DNA from: Bacillota bacterium
GTDB taxonomy: Bacteria > Bacillota_A > Clostridia > Lachnospirales > Lachnospiraceae
DNA: 64,000 bases
Direction: 5' to 3'
NCBI GenBank assembly: GCA_023443625.1
Contig: JAEZTQ010000070.1
Coordinates: 62,001-126,000 of the forward strand
Shown: positions 48,313 to 58,968 of the stretch, in pieces
Layout: every line of letters begins with the position of its first letter
Position numbering within the stretch: position 1 is the first letter of the stretch
Made by a program: the position numbers and the translations under genes
Notes under the pieces: generated by a model
What the model saw: only the letters and a program-made list of their open reading frames with translations
Databases searched by the model: none
What the model was told of the DNA's origin: nothing

Positions 48313-50742
48313 CTAAATTGTAAATTTAGCAATGGCTTCTTCCAGATCTTTCGCTTTTTCCCTCATTTCTTCAGCTTGGAGGTTTAGTGTCTCTACAGAA
48401 GTTATTTGATTGTAAACATTCATACTTACTACTTCTGAAGAAGCCAAGGTCTCTTCGGTAACTGCTGCAATATTCTTAATAGAATCTAGGACATCATCCT
48501 TTGATACAGTAATAGTTTCCATGTTGGAGGTTATGCTGTTAATCTTCTCTAGTAGTTCAAGCATATGATTATCTACATCCTGGAATACCTTAACTGTATT
48601 ATTCAGCGCTTCTGTTTGATGTCCCAGCATTTCTTCAGCACGCTTTGCAGAAGATGCTGTTACTAGTGTCTTTGCCTGGATGTTTTTAATTATAACTTCA
48701 ATTCTTTTTACTGAATCTACTGACTGTTCAGCCAGATTTCTAATCTGATCTGCAACCACGGCAAAGCCTCTTCCGGCGTCCCCAGCTCTGGCTGCTTCTA
48801 TGGAAGCATTTAATGAAAGTAAGTTTGTTGTTGACGCAATCTCATTGATTGTCTCAACGACTGAACCAATATGCTTAGACTGTAGCTGCAATTCCTCAAT
48901 ATCTTTGATAATTACATTCGTTACCTCAGAGGTTGAGGTTACCTGCTGCATTAATTCACCAACAATATCTTTTCCTCCGTTTATTGTCAGTTGTGTCTTA
49001 TTTGCAACCTGGCCTACTCTTTGTGTTTCTTCAAAAGCTACCCCAATCTGTCCTGCAAAATCTGTCATCTGAATAAAGCTCTTCTCCGTATCTTGTGCTT
49101 GTTCGCTAACACCTTGTCCCATAACATTAACTGTAGTAGATACTTCATTAATGGAGTTTAAAATCACCTCAGATGCTCCGGAAACATTGATTGCCCCATG
49201 GGATACATTATGTCCAAAATTGGCCATATCAGCAACCAAATCTCTGATTTTAGATATCATATCATCCATATCTCTGGCAAGTACACCGAATTCATCCTGA
49301 CGATTTGTATTTACTCTAACGGTAAAATCACCTGCTGCCACATGATTAAAGATAGATGAAAATTTATTTATAGCCTTTGCTATATCAGTAGCTAGAATCA
49401 AACCAATAAAGATTGCAATTAAGCTTGCTAAAGCCACAAGTACTGTGGTTACATTACGAACCTTATTCATCTGTCCTAATATATCACTCTTTGGTATTAA
49501 GGTACAAATAACTGCACCAGATTCTCCTATTTTAGAAAAAGAAAACAAGTGTGACTTTCCATTAAAATCAACATATTTCATACCACTTGTTTTGTCTCCC
49601 TCAACAGCTTTCTGATAAAAATCCTGTCCAACAAATACATTTCCTGCTTCTTTTAATCTGGCTGCATCCTTTTTACTTCCTGTTACCAGGGTCTCCCTGC
49701 CGTCTATGGTAATAAATGATGCCATGCTGCCATCACTAACCAATACTTTGTTAAGAATATTATTAACCTGATCCAGCAATAGATCGCATACAATATAGCC
49801 TTCTCCTCTTGTAAAGGTTCGTACAAAGGAAGCAGCATAAAAATCCGGACTAGACTTGGTGTCTGTATCTATGGTTGGATGAAGACCTATCCATGTGGAA
49901 TTGATTCCTCCTTTTTTTCTAGATAAATCCATCCACTTTACTTCCTCAGATGCTTTAAATTTATCATATATATCATCCGATAAAGTTGCGGTTATGGTTG
50001 TAATTGGTTTGCCAAATGAGCCCAAGGTATATATATTATAAATACCTACGGAACTGCCTTTTAAGGTAATCATTATTTCTCTTATTTCCTTGCTCAGCTC
50101 CAAGATATTCACGGATTCTAGACTGTCATAAGAGGTAAAGTAATAAGTAAAATCATATTCCCCTGACAACTGAGATGCTTTTTTCTCAATATCATTCATC
50201 AGAAGGTTGACATACAAGGCTCCGTTATCAATACTGACCTGAGCCGACCTTTCATAACTTGAAGAAATCTTACTGCTTGTGCTAAGATAGCAGTATAAAC
50301 CTAAGGCAATTATGAACACAACAGGAACTATAAATGCTATTACTAGCTTAAAACGTATTTGTCTCCTGGTAGGTAAAGTTTTCTCTCCTACATAGGTAAT
50401 CATGTCTTTAATTCTTGCCAGAAAATTACTGGAAGTCTTTTTATTAACCTTTTTGACTTTATCAATCTTATTTAATTTTGTCTTTTTATCCTTATTCTTT
50501 ATATTCTTTATAACACTTTCTTTATTTTGCTTTTCTTTCTTTTGCTTAGTTTTATCAGCGGTAGTTACTACATTAGTGGATGAGTCTTGCTCTGCTTTGT
50601 TGTCAATAATCTTTTCTTTTGTATCTTCTATCGCTGTACTTTGAGCAGCTGTCTCACTATGCAGATTATCTGTTAATAAACCTTCCTGTTTATCATCTGT
50701 AGTTCTTTGACCTTCATTCATATCTTTTGTAGTAATTCTCAT
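48313..50742 (-). CDS. Methyl-accepting chemotaxis protein with long charged N-terminal extension
   Basis: The protein of about 809 residues first has roughly 120 cytoplasmic residues rich in Lys, Asp, Glu and Gln ([20 protein letters not shown]). Then come the first membrane helix ([20 protein letters not shown]), a dCache-like external sensor domain, a second helix ([20 protein letters not shown]), HAMP and a signalling hairpin whose tip reads [20 protein letters not shown]. The start at 50742 lies five bases after AGGGGG. Receptors normally have only a few residues before the first helix, so the extension is unusual. No chemotaxis genes are adjacent. Confidence 0.9.
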   Translation of the reverse strand: MRITTKDMNEGQRTTDDKQEGLLTDNLHSETAAQSTAIEDTKEKIIDNKAEQDSSTNVVTTADKTKQKKEKQNKESVIKNIKNKDKKTKLNKIDKVKKVNKKTSSNFLARIKDMITYVGEKTLPTRRQIRFKLVIAFIVPVVFIIALGLYCYLSTSSKISSSYERSAQVSIDNGALYVNLLMNDIEKKASQLSGEYDFTYYFTSYDSLESVNILELSKEIREIMITLKGSSVGIYNIYTLGSFGKPITTITATLSDDIYDKFKASEEVKWMDLSRKKGGINSTWIGLHPTIDTDTKSSPDFYAASFVRTFTRGEGYIVCDLLLDQVNNILNKVLVSDGSMASFITIDGRETLVTGSKKDAARLKEAGNVFVGQDFYQKAVEGDKTSGMKYVDFNGKSHLFSFSKIGESGAVICTLIPKSDILGQMNKVRNVTTVLVALASLIAIFIGLILATDIAKAINKFSSIFNHVAAGDFTVRVNTNRQDEFGVLARDMDDMISKIRDLVADMANFGHNVSHGAINVSGASEVILNSINEVSTTVNVMGQGVSEQAQDTEKSFIQMTDFAGQIGVAFEETQRVGQVANKTQLTINGGKDIVGELMQQVTSTSEVTNVIIKDIEELQLQSKHIGSVVETINEIASTTNLLSLNASIEAARAGDAGRGFAVVADQIRNLAEQSVDSVKRIEVIIKNIQAKTLVTASSAKRAEEMLGHQTEALNNTVKVFQDVDNHMLELLEKINSITSNMETITVSKDDVLDSIKNIAAVTEETLASSEVVSMNVYNQITSVETLNLQAEEMREKAKDLEEAIAKFTI

Positions 50743-50955
50743 ATGGCACCCCCTGATATAATAGAATACACAATCTCCCATAAATAAATATAGCAAGCAG
50801 AAAATTTTAAAACAATGTACTTTTTATTGTCATATAACAGGCATTATTAGAGAATTTAAGGTAAATATGTATAAACGTAACAGAATTTTAAATTATATTA
50901 TAAAACAAAAAAAATCTCAGACTGTTTTGTTTTATTTTTCAACAAATAATCCCCT

Positions 50956-50983
50956 TTGATAAATAGTTTGAATAGAGTATAAT
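50956..50983 (+). promoter_or_regulatory. Sigma-A-like promoter with long leader of the nucleotidase-like gene
   Basis: TTGATA, 16 bases, TATAAT. The leader of about 95 bases contains the hairpin AGGGTAATGAATTAGTGACCCT near 51027-51048; it matches no riboswitch I recognise. Confidence 0.6.
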
Positions 50984-51083
50984 TATTATAAATATGCAAC
51001 AATGTGCATGGACAACTGCCTGAGGAGGGTAATGAATTAGTGACCCTTTCCAGATTAGTAATTGCAAAAGACAAGGAGAAATT

Positions 51084-53915
51084 ATGCTTAAAAAGAGACT
51101 ATTTATCACACTATTCGTTCTTCTTACATTTTCGTATATTGCACTGACAAGCTCAGATAGAGCAAGCGCTGAAAATGATGTTTCTGCAGTATTACGTATT
51201 CTAGCTACTGCTGATTTACATGGTCAGGTTACCGCCTACAACTATGAAACCAATTCTCCTATTGCCACCAGAGGCTTGAGTAAACTCTCTACATTAATCA
51301 AACAAAAGAAAAAGAAAGTGGGAGAAAATAATTCCTTATTAGTAGATGTTGGCGATTTTTTATATGATTACACTTCCAACTATTTTTATGATAATCATCA
51401 AGATTTGCTCCAGCCTGTCATGAAGGCCATGTCTTATATGAATTATGATTATATTACCTTGGGAAATCACGAATTTGACTATCCCTGGGAGTATTTAAGC
51501 CAACAGCTTAATCTTGCTAACTTATCCGATAAGGTTGTTTTGTCAAATACTATTTGGCATGACCATGGTGAAAACGTTTATGCTCCCTCCGCGATAGTAA
51601 CAAAACAACTAGCTACAATTAATAATACTACAATTTCTGTTAATGTCGGTATCATCGGTTCAACAACCAACAGTATTCCTTCACGCAGGGGCGACTATGT
51701 CAATACTATAGATGCTACGAATAATTATGATAGCATTATAGCAGAAGCCAATCGCTTGAAGGCCTCTGGTGAGGTAGATTTAATCCTTGTCCTATTGCAT
51801 GGTGGGGTTGGTTCACAAACCTTAAATAAATCCAGTGAAAATATAGGTTATGCCCTCACCTTGGTAGACTCTATAGATGCTATTGTTACCAGCCATACCC
51901 ATGAAGCTTTTCCAGATGAGAACCACCCAGCTGCTTCTTATAAAAATGTTAATCTTAAGAACGGTACCATCAATGGCAAACCAGTGGTTGCAGCTGCAAG
52001 CCATGGAAGAGCACTGGGAATCATAGATTTAAACCTTAGTATGGATGCAGATGGTAAAATACAACTGGATAGTGGTAAGTCAAGCCTAAGCTATGTGACT
52101 GCAGCTGTCAAAGAGGATCCTGTAATTACTGCTTCCTTTAAAAGCTACTTAACTACAATGAAAGCGAGTGCAGATAAGAGCACCTATAAGATTGCGTCAG
52201 GTACAACTTATCACAACTACGATACGGTAGTTCAGGACAGTAACTTGTATCAGCTATATAATAATGCAAAAATAGCCTATGGTTTATCCTATGTATCCAC
52301 TTATCTCCCAAAATACGAAAACACACCAGTGATTGCAGCTACCAAGAATCTACTTGATAATACCTACCCTCATGTTTTAATAGAAAATTCCTTCTCCGAA
52401 GCTAAAATAGCCCAAGTTTTAGCTGAATCCTCATCTGCAAGACCTGCTGGTTATGTTAACCTCTATGAGATCAGCGGTAAGGCCTTAAGAGAATGGTTAG
52501 AATACAATGCCAGTAACTATGCCACCGAAGGTACTCCATTTAAGAATATGCTGAGCAGTTACACCAGCAAAAATAAAAATACCAATACCTTATTACAAGA
52601 AAATTATGTTTATAACTGGAGTTCTCAATACATATTTGATGGAATTTCATACGAAATTGACTTAACAAAGAAAGCAAGATACCATGCAAGTGGTAAAGTA
52701 ATTAGCACCAAGAATAAGCGAATTACCAATTTAACTTATAATGGTACAGCCATATCCGATACACAGAAATTTATCCTGGTTGCGGATTCTGGAATACCTG
52801 CCCTATCCTTCTTACCGGATGATATCTATGACTCAATAAAAGAAGTAACTGATAACAAGACGGGTAAAGCATTAACTTTAGACTATGTTAAAAATCTTAG
52901 TGCCTTTGGAGATATAAACATTACTGCTGACTACAACTGGTCCTTAAAGGGAAGTGAAAATTATTCCTTCCTCTTAGGTATCCCAACGAAAAATATAAAG
53001 ACAGCTTCCAAATTCAACTGGAACAAAGGAGCTGCTACCACCACAACCTCTTATACTTTTTTAGAGGGCGTTATTCCCACCAATACGCAGAAAGTTAATG
53101 TCATTGCAGCGCAAGGCCGATTAGAAAAGAACAACAAAGCTGTCCCCATCCTTATCTCTGCTACTTCTAAGAATAGTATCAAAGAGGTACGCTACTTAAG
53201 TGGACAAATTAAGAATACTACGGATAGTAAGTGGAAGAAAGCAACTCTAGTGAATAAGAATACCTTCTCGGTAACTAATAATGGTACTTATACCATACTA
53301 GCCATAGATAAGAAGGGAAATCGTGGTTTATCTTATATCACTGTGGATCTTTATAATCAGGATACTCTAGAAAGTCCCGTGCTTAATAGATTAACCAACC
53401 GCAATACCCAACTTACAGGAACAGCTGTTCCAAATACCACACTCCATGTAACAATTGGGGAGGATAAGTACACTACAACTGTATCAGACAAGGGCAACTT
53501 CACTTTAAATGTAAAAGCACCTAAGGCCTTCTTAGAAATTAGTGCTTATGTAGAAGGGTCTGGAAAGAAAAGTGCTACAATCAAAGCAGCCGTGCGAAAA
53601 ACCGGTCCCAATGCTGTTACCCTAAACCCTATATACCAAGGTAATAATAGGGTTACAGGCACAACCGATACCCATACCTTTGTCTATGCCCTCATCTGGA
53701 AAAGTATCTATGTGGGAAGAGGACAAAGTCAACTATATAAGGACTCTGAATACTATAACCCTAGTTATACCATCGTCGAGACTGATATTGTCTTGGAGGA
53801 GACAGGCAATTTTACCATTGCGCTACCAACCCTAAAATCAAATATGAATGTGTTTGTATTTGCCGTGGATCGTTATGGGATTACCAGCAAATCAAGCGTA
53901 GAAGTCCCTCGCTAG
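51084..53915 (+). CDS. Secreted 5'-nucleotidase / 2',3'-cyclic phosphodiesterase-like protein
   Basis: The 943-residue protein has a signal peptide (MLKKRLFITLFVLLTFSYIA, cleavage near ASA-E). A metallophosphatase domain follows with RILATADLHGQV, LVDVGDFLYDY, YITLGNHEFDYPWEYL, LVLLHGGVGS and IVTSHTHEAFPD, all metal ligands present. A 5'-nucleotidase C-terminal domain (about 370-640) has YVNLYEISGKALREWLEYNA and FDGISYEIDLTK. The last 280 residues are Ig-like or adhesive modules. It would release phosphate and nucleosides from extracellular nucleotides. No sortase motif was seen. CAAGGAG precedes the ATG. Confidence 0.9.
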   Translation: MLKKRLFITLFVLLTFSYIALTSSDRASAENDVSAVLRILATADLHGQVTAYNYETNSPIATRGLSKLSTLIKQKKKKVGENNSLLVDVGDFLYDYTSNYFYDNHQDLLQPVMKAMSYMNYDYITLGNHEFDYPWEYLSQQLNLANLSDKVVLSNTIWHDHGENVYAPSAIVTKQLATINNTTISVNVGIIGSTTNSIPSRRGDYVNTIDATNNYDSIIAEANRLKASGEVDLILVLLHGGVGSQTLNKSSENIGYALTLVDSIDAIVTSHTHEAFPDENHPAASYKNVNLKNGTINGKPVVAAASHGRALGIIDLNLSMDADGKIQLDSGKSSLSYVTAAVKEDPVITASFKSYLTTMKASADKSTYKIASGTTYHNYDTVVQDSNLYQLYNNAKIAYGLSYVSTYLPKYENTPVIAATKNLLDNTYPHVLIENSFSEAKIAQVLAESSSARPAGYVNLYEISGKALREWLEYNASNYATEGTPFKNMLSSYTSKNKNTNTLLQENYVYNWSSQYIFDGISYEIDLTKKARYHASGKVISTKNKRITNLTYNGTAISDTQKFILVADSGIPALSFLPDDIYDSIKEVTDNKTGKALTLDYVKNLSAFGDINITADYNWSLKGSENYSFLLGIPTKNIKTASKFNWNKGAATTTTSYTFLEGVIPTNTQKVNVIAAQGRLEKNNKAVPILISATSKNSIKEVRYLSGQIKNTTDSKWKKATLVNKNTFSVTNNGTYTILAIDKKGNRGLSYITVDLYNQDTLESPVLNRLTNRNTQLTGTAVPNTTLHVTIGEDKYTTTVSDKGNFTLNVKAPKAFLEISAYVEGSGKKSATIKAAVRKTGPNAVTLNPIYQGNNRVTGTTDTHTFVYALIWKSIYVGRGQSQLYKDSEYYNPSYTIVETDIVLEETGNFTIALPTLKSNMNVFVFAVDRYGITSKSSVEVPR

Positions 53916-54052
53916 TAAAATATCACAGCATAATATACAAATATAGAATTAGTAATAGGGATAAACAAAGTTAAGATTAGAAGAAAAAGGTACCTGCCAT
54001 GTTGCTATGATAAGCATCAAGGATCACGTTCTGGGAACCCTCTTATGTTAAT

Positions 54053-54107
54053 AAAGGATATGACTAAAGTGATAGCATGAATGTATATCCCTTAGTCATA
54101 TCCCTTT
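54053..54107. terminator. Bidirectional terminator between convergent genes
   Basis: GGATATGACTAAAG pairs with CTTAGTCATATCC across an 18-23 base loop, with A runs to the left and T to the right. Confidence 0.7.
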
Positions 54108-54175
54108 CATTTCATGAGACTATAGAAGCGCCATATTTATCTATTTCATTGCTCTAGGCAGTAGTTTACTTAGGA

Positions 54176-55435
54176 TTATCGCCAGTGCTTCTCTATCTCT
54201 TCTTTGATAATATCAATATATCTCTTTGCTTTACTGACATTATTGTTAATGGTATATACATCTCTTTGCGTAATCTCTAGCTTACATCCCTTTGCCGCCT
54301 GTAAGGTTTTCCGAATGTGTGCTCTTACTGCCTCTTCCTCCAGATTTGTACCTACCCCCAGGAAATTAGGACTGGGCTTTCGGTGATAGATAACACGACT
54401 TCCTTGTAAGCACTCTCCCATATATTCCTCCTTACACCAAGGAGAGATGGATATTTTTCTAAGATTACCTAATTTGCTAATGCAGTTTTCCCAAATAGGA
54501 TCCACAGGCTCACAGCATCCATAAGACAGGAGTCCAAAATTTTCAGAAATTCTCTTATAGGTGGGGAAAATAAATTCCTCAAACATCTGGGGAGATATAC
54601 CGATGGTTTCCTGGGAGTCCATAAAGCCCCAGAGGTCTTTCGATACAAAACCTCCATTTTCTTTTACCTTAGGCAAGGTATTGTTGTAGCACCAGCTACC
54701 CTGTCCCAAGCTTTCATTTCCAACTGTTGGTAAAAGTACATTCTGTTTCTCCAAATATCTATAAAATGCAATAGTATCATCTGCAATGCGTCCCATCATA
54801 TCTTTAAATAATTCAGGATAATCATACATATTATACATCATATTCTCCATGCTCATAATATGTACTAACATCTGGGTAGGTACAGAATAGAGGCCGCTGG
54901 TTTGTAATTTAACCGGAAGAATGTCCCCAATAGCTTCCTCAATAGCTGCCTTCTTCTTCATAGTTGCTTCCTTTTTTACTGCAAAATGGGTTATCCCTAA
55001 TTTGGGATAATCCTCTTCTAAATCATTAAGCAGAGAAACAAAATGATGTCCTAAGCTCTCCTTCCCCGTTCCATCGAAGGTATGTTCTACCTGTTCTTTC
55101 ACCCCAAAGAGTTCAAACTCCGTAATATACTCCATCTCATAATGATCCGGTGTCACTCTGTCATCATCAAAGAGTTCTTGGTTTGACAACATACTGTACA
55201 TCATAGTTTCAACTTCTTTGGCAAAGGTCCCGCTACATTTTAGCCTGGGTAAGATAATTTCCTCTTTAAATGTCCATGCCTCCAGATGTATCATAGGTCT
55301 TTCTCCCATAAGTTCGTTATGGGCTGTCCATTCTTTTTTCTTAATCTCGTTACGTTCCTGCTTAGCAAGTTCTAATTGTCTCTTTGCTACTTCTCTTAAT
55401 ATCTCTTTGTCCTTCTGGCTTATATCATAATTCAT
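54176..55435 (-). CDS. Uroporphyrinogen-decarboxylase-like protein (URO-D superfamily)
   Basis: The 419-residue protein has the URO-D barrel pattern: MIHLEAWTFKEEIILPRLKC, an ILPVKLQTSGLYSVPTQM segment, DTIAFYRYLEKQNV, GYGCCEPVDPIWEN-like SYGCCEPVDPIWENCISKLG, and KISISPWCKEEYMG. The N-terminal RPMIHLE strand replaces the catalytic Arg motif of true HemE, so porphyrin decarboxylation is unlikely. Members of this branch, including cobamide-dependent methyltransferase components, occur beside glycoside hydrolases in gut and soil anaerobes. The Cys-Cys in GCCEP could bind a metal. The start at 55435 lies at the end of the shared 5' leader. The divergent AraC gene probably controls it. Confidence 0.75.
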   Translation of the reverse strand: MNYDISQKDKEILREVAKRQLELAKQERNEIKKKEWTAHNELMGERPMIHLEAWTFKEEIILPRLKCSGTFAKEVETMMYSMLSNQELFDDDRVTPDHYEMEYITEFELFGVKEQVEHTFDGTGKESLGHHFVSLLNDLEEDYPKLGITHFAVKKEATMKKKAAIEEAIGDILPVKLQTSGLYSVPTQMLVHIMSMENMMYNMYDYPELFKDMMGRIADDTIAFYRYLEKQNVLLPTVGNESLGQGSWCYNNTLPKVKENGGFVSKDLWGFMDSQETIGISPQMFEEFIFPTYKRISENFGLLSYGCCEPVDPIWENCISKLGNLRKISISPWCKEEYMGECLQGSRVIYHRKPSPNFLGVGTNLEEEAVRAHIRKTLQAAKGCKLEITQRDVYTINNNVSKAKRYIDIIKEEIEKHWR

Positions 55436-55493
55436 AACAATAACCTTGCCTTTCCGTAGCCTGCAAACTTTGGGCCGCAGGCACAAATTGTAC
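55436..55493 (-). repeat. Shared 5' leader element, copy 2
   Basis: In gene sense: ACAATTTGTGCCTGC, a 12-base loop, GCAGGC closing a 6-bp stem, then TACGGAAAGGCAAGGTTATT and GTT before the start codon. It is closely alike to copies at 24027 and 35556 although the downstream genes are unrelated. Confidence 0.65.
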
Positions 55494-55582
55494 CTAAATC
55501 CAAATCTATATTTTTTTATTGAAAATTTTCATTACTTAACATATTATATTAATAACAATTGATACTTATTGAGGTGAATATT

Positions 55583-56431
55583 TTGAAGTCATGTGAAGAA
55601 TTAGTGTCCAGTGAATCTTACTATTATATATATGCGCCTAGTAAAAACGCCCTGGATATGTTTTTATATCCGCTACAATGCGGGTGGTTTATATATAAAG
55701 CTGGATACTCTTTAAGAAGGGAATCCTTTGACAACTTTCTCTTGATGTATATAGTAAAAGGAGAGATGACCTTGGAATATGGAGGTAAAACCCGCCAGGT
55801 AGGAAGGGGTACTTTTGTTTTGCTGGATTGTCGTAAGCTACACGCCTATTCTTCCCCCTCTGGTTGGGAATGCTTGTGGTGCCATTTTGATGGAAAAACT
55901 GCTAGGGCCTATTACAATAATATTATCTCTCATTTGGGAAATGTTTTCTCCATGGCAGATTCTAATCCACCTCAATACAAGCTCTCCGCTATTCTTGATA
56001 TTTTTCATAGCGGGAGCCTAGTACGGGAACCCCTTATGAATAAATATCTGACGGATATCCTAACCGCCTTTTTACTTTATACCCCTACAAAGACCAATAC
56101 ATATAATTATACCTATATCGCAGAAGAAGCTATCACTTATATTAATGAGCATTTTGCAGAAGATATATCTGTTGGTAAACTGGCAAAGCAAGTGGGCCTA
56201 AGCCAATACCATTTCATCCGCACCTTTAAAAGGGAGACCGGCTTTACCCCTCATGAATATATTATAAATACCCGCATTGCCTCCGCAAAATACCTTCTTA
56301 AAAATACAAAACTACCCATCAAATCTATATGTATTGATACCGGATTTTCATGCGAAAGTGTATTCTCTAGCGCCTTTAAGAAACACCTGGGGCTACCTCC
56401 GGCTCAATATAGGTCACTAGAAAGCCAATAA
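55583..56431 (+). CDS. AraC-family transcriptional regulator
   Basis: The 282-residue protein has a cupin-type sensor domain (LLMYIVKGEMTLEYGGKTRQ, CRKLHAYSSPSGWECLWCHF) and an AraC DNA-binding domain (ISVGKLAKQVGLSQYHFIRT, FKRETGFTPHEYIINTRI, CIDTGFSCESVFSSAFKKHL). The TTG at 55583 is chosen because GAGGTG lies six bases before it. It is divergent from the URO-D-like gene by about 150 bp and next to the GH35 gene, so it likely governs the local sugar genes. Confidence 0.88.
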   Translation: MKSCEELVSSESYYYIYAPSKNALDMFLYPLQCGWFIYKAGYSLRRESFDNFLLMYIVKGEMTLEYGGKTRQVGRGTFVLLDCRKLHAYSSPSGWECLWCHFDGKTARAYYNNIISHLGNVFSMADSNPPQYKLSAILDIFHSGSLVREPLMNKYLTDILTAFLLYTPTKTNTYNYTYIAEEAITYINEHFAEDISVGKLAKQVGLSQYHFIRTFKRETGFTPHEYIINTRIASAKYLLKNTKLPIKSICIDTGFSCESVFSSAFKKHLGLPPAQYRSLESQ

Positions 56432-56510
56432 AATAAATTAGAAGTTGTTTCTTTCATCTTTGCTCTATACAAAGAAACAATTTCTTATTCTTTTTTAATA
56501 CCCTATGACT

Positions 56511-58574
56511 TTAAAATTCTCTATAAAAATCATTTTTCATCTCAGAGAGTGCCAGATAGCAGATTTTTCTATAGAGTAGCTTTGCAGGAACACGCCAAGC
56601 TTCCCCATAATAATACTGATCTGCAATTAAAACACCATCTGCATAAATCTGAGCCGCATCACATGGAAATGGAATCTCAATCATTCCTTGCCCGGAGGAG
56701 ACTTCTACTTGCATCCATTTGATCTGACGCTCCCCACCAATATGAAGTTCCTCAGAATGGGTTGGTATAATTGGTACTTTTTCCATATCTGTGAACGTTA
56801 CTACTGCTGGTTCAAACTCTTTTACAAAAGAAATCTGTTCGAAATTTGCACCATTCCATTTGTAATAAGCAAAACTATTATCTCCTGCTGAAGCAATCTC
56901 ACCCTCTATTTCATAAAGATCACAATCTTCTCCTATGTATAACCCACTATCTAGCTTTCTAAAGAATCTCCCTTGATTCCAAGTGAGTGTAACAAACTTA
57001 ATTCCGTTTATCTCAAATACTGAATCAATTCCTGCTTTAGGATTAAAAACACTTCCATCCATAAATTTATATTCCGCCTCGATACCTTCAATGGCAACAA
57101 AGAAATAGGTGTCATTCTCCTTACATAAAAGCTGTGCTGTTGCATATTCAAGAATATTGTTATTCTCCATTGCAAGATGAAATGGCATAATAAAACTAAT
57201 ATCACCACGAATATCTATCATGGGAAAAACCACACTTCCCGTATCAATAACAACCCCTGTTAAATCCTTCAACCTCGCAAGACGCTGATAATGGTTAACA
57301 AATACAAAACCACCCTTTCCATCTGTACGCATTGCATAACGCAATGAGGACAAATCTGTTCTCTTTACCTCAGCCTCAGACGGAACAGTTTCCATTGGCG
57401 CTAAAATATTACCAAAGTCTTTAACAAACATATGTAACAAGTTAAGCAAACGGTACTGCTCGCGGACCTCTCCATATTCTGAAAGAGGTGCTTGGAAATC
57501 ATATGATAAAATCGGATAATCATTAGGATATCCAGATGCCTTTGTTTCATTTAATGTTGATAATTGTCCGATTTTATGCGTACCACCGTGATACATATAG
57601 TATCCCACTAAATTATTACCACATCCAAGTTTAACCAAAGATAATGCATAGGCATCCATTCCATTTATAATCGGTCTGCGGTGATGTGTCACCTGTATAC
57701 CAGCACCAAGCTCGCAGGTTGCAAAGGGGTATTTCTCATAAGGCAATCTCCAACCGTCTTCATCGGTTATAGCGATTAAATCCAACCCAACAGCAGTATC
57801 ATTTCTCATGGTATCAAATACATAATGAGGTGAAAGAGGAAGAACATCTATGGTATCGGCCCAAGGTGCCTCCGGATAAGCTGCAAACACAGGTAATACA
57901 TCATCTACAGGAATTTTTGCACCAGAAGTTCTATTCCAGCCAGTAACAGTAAAAATTGGCGCATCATAGCCAACATCCAAGGCTAGTTTTTTGAGTGCTA
58001 ATAGATGTTCTGCTTTATCCGTCAATTCATTTTCTAACTGCACAAAAATAATATTACCGCCATCCTTATAGAACAATCCTTGAACCTGTTCAAATATCTT
58101 TTCATACCATATCCGTGCCTTTGACATATATTCCTCATTATTATCACGAAGCTCATAGGGCTTGTTCATTAACCAATCTGGGAAACCACCATTTCTACAC
58201 TCTCCATGCGCCCATGGTCCTATTCTTAAGACCAAGTCAAGTCCTGCCTCCTTGCTATCTTCAACGAATTTTCGAATATCAAGATTCCCGGTAAAATCAA
58301 ATTTTCCTTCAAATTCTTCGTGATAATTCCAAAATAAATAGGTTGCTACAACGTTTATACCGCCTGCCTTCATTTTACATAATTCTTTATACCAATCCTT
58401 GCTATCATAACGTGAAAAGTGAAATTCACCCATGACACCAATCCAAGGTTCTTCCCCTTTTTCAATATATAAATTTGTAACATCGATACGCTCGCCATAG
58501 GGATTAGCACCACCCAAATTTAAATGATTGCGCATAAGTTCAGTTTTTTTGTATCCTTTAAATTTATAGCTCAT
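56511..58574 (-). CDS. Glycoside hydrolase family 35 (beta-galactosidase type)
   Basis: The 687-residue protein has a GH35 barrel: GEFHFSRYDSKDWYKELCKM, GGINVVATYLFWNYHEEFEG, LVLRIGPWAHGECRNGGFPD, and NIIFVQLENELTDKAEHL holding the acid/base Glu. The nucleophile Glu is in CELGAGIQVTHHRRP. There is no signal peptide. It probably removes terminal galactose from plant oligosaccharides inside the cell. AGAGGAAAG precedes the start. Confidence 0.88.
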   Translation of the reverse strand: MSYKFKGYKKTELMRNHLNLGGANPYGERIDVTNLYIEKGEEPWIGVMGEFHFSRYDSKDWYKELCKMKAGGINVVATYLFWNYHEEFEGKFDFTGNLDIRKFVEDSKEAGLDLVLRIGPWAHGECRNGGFPDWLMNKPYELRDNNEEYMSKARIWYEKIFEQVQGLFYKDGGNIIFVQLENELTDKAEHLLALKKLALDVGYDAPIFTVTGWNRTSGAKIPVDDVLPVFAAYPEAPWADTIDVLPLSPHYVFDTMRNDTAVGLDLIAITDEDGWRLPYEKYPFATCELGAGIQVTHHRRPIINGMDAYALSLVKLGCGNNLVGYYMYHGGTHKIGQLSTLNETKASGYPNDYPILSYDFQAPLSEYGEVREQYRLLNLLHMFVKDFGNILAPMETVPSEAEVKRTDLSSLRYAMRTDGKGGFVFVNHYQRLARLKDLTGVVIDTGSVVFPMIDIRGDISFIMPFHLAMENNNILEYATAQLLCKENDTYFFVAIEGIEAEYKFMDGSVFNPKAGIDSVFEINGIKFVTLTWNQGRFFRKLDSGLYIGEDCDLYEIEGEIASAGDNSFAYYKWNGANFEQISFVKEFEPAVVTFTDMEKVPIIPTHSEELHIGGERQIKWMQVEVSSGQGMIEIPFPCDAAQIYADGVLIADQYYYGEAWRVPAKLLYRKICYLALSEMKNDFYREF

Positions 58575-58767
58575 AATATCTTTCCTCTCTTGAATTATTT
58601 ATTTCTTAGGGATTAATATCCTTTAGAATATGCTTTTTTGCTTATACTCAATAAGATTGTAGTTCAGATAATTATTACCATCAATTTCATAAATTGCTTT
58701 TTTTATTATATAAATTGCTCCTTTGTTATTTAGCCGGTGGTTTATTAAAAGATTGCTTTACAAAAAT

Positions 58768-58810
58768 AGAGATATGACCCAGGCTAGCTGTACCCTTGGA
58801 TCATATCTCT
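58768..58810. terminator. Hairpin between GH35 and rhaM
   Basis: AGAGATATGA / TCATATCTCT with CCAGG / CCTTGG extension, about 150 bp from the rhaM stop on the minus strand. It lies in the 388-bp gap, which also holds a short duplication at 58909-58968. Confidence 0.6.
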
Positions 58811-58908
58811 TATCATATACTAATACTATTCCGACACACAGGCCCCCAGTGATTGTTGGAAACCCATATGCATACTTTATTGTTTTGCTATATTTTGCAA
58901 TAGACTCT

Positions 58909-58968
58909 TTTTATTTTGTCTATGCCTTAGTTTTAATCTTTATTTTGTCTATGCTTTATGTTTTAATC
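58909..58968 (+). repeat. Tandem duplication of about 30 bp
   Basis: TTTATTTTGTCTATGCCTTA and TTTATTTTGTCTATGCTTTA, each followed by a TTTTAATCT, abut one another at the 3' end of rhaM. Confidence 0.65.

Noticed and set aside
24027..55493. Known riboswitch (cyclic-di-GMP, cobalamin, purine, SAM) for the shared 5' leader
   Set aside because: None of the conserved boxes of these classes is present; only the leader's own motif is shared.
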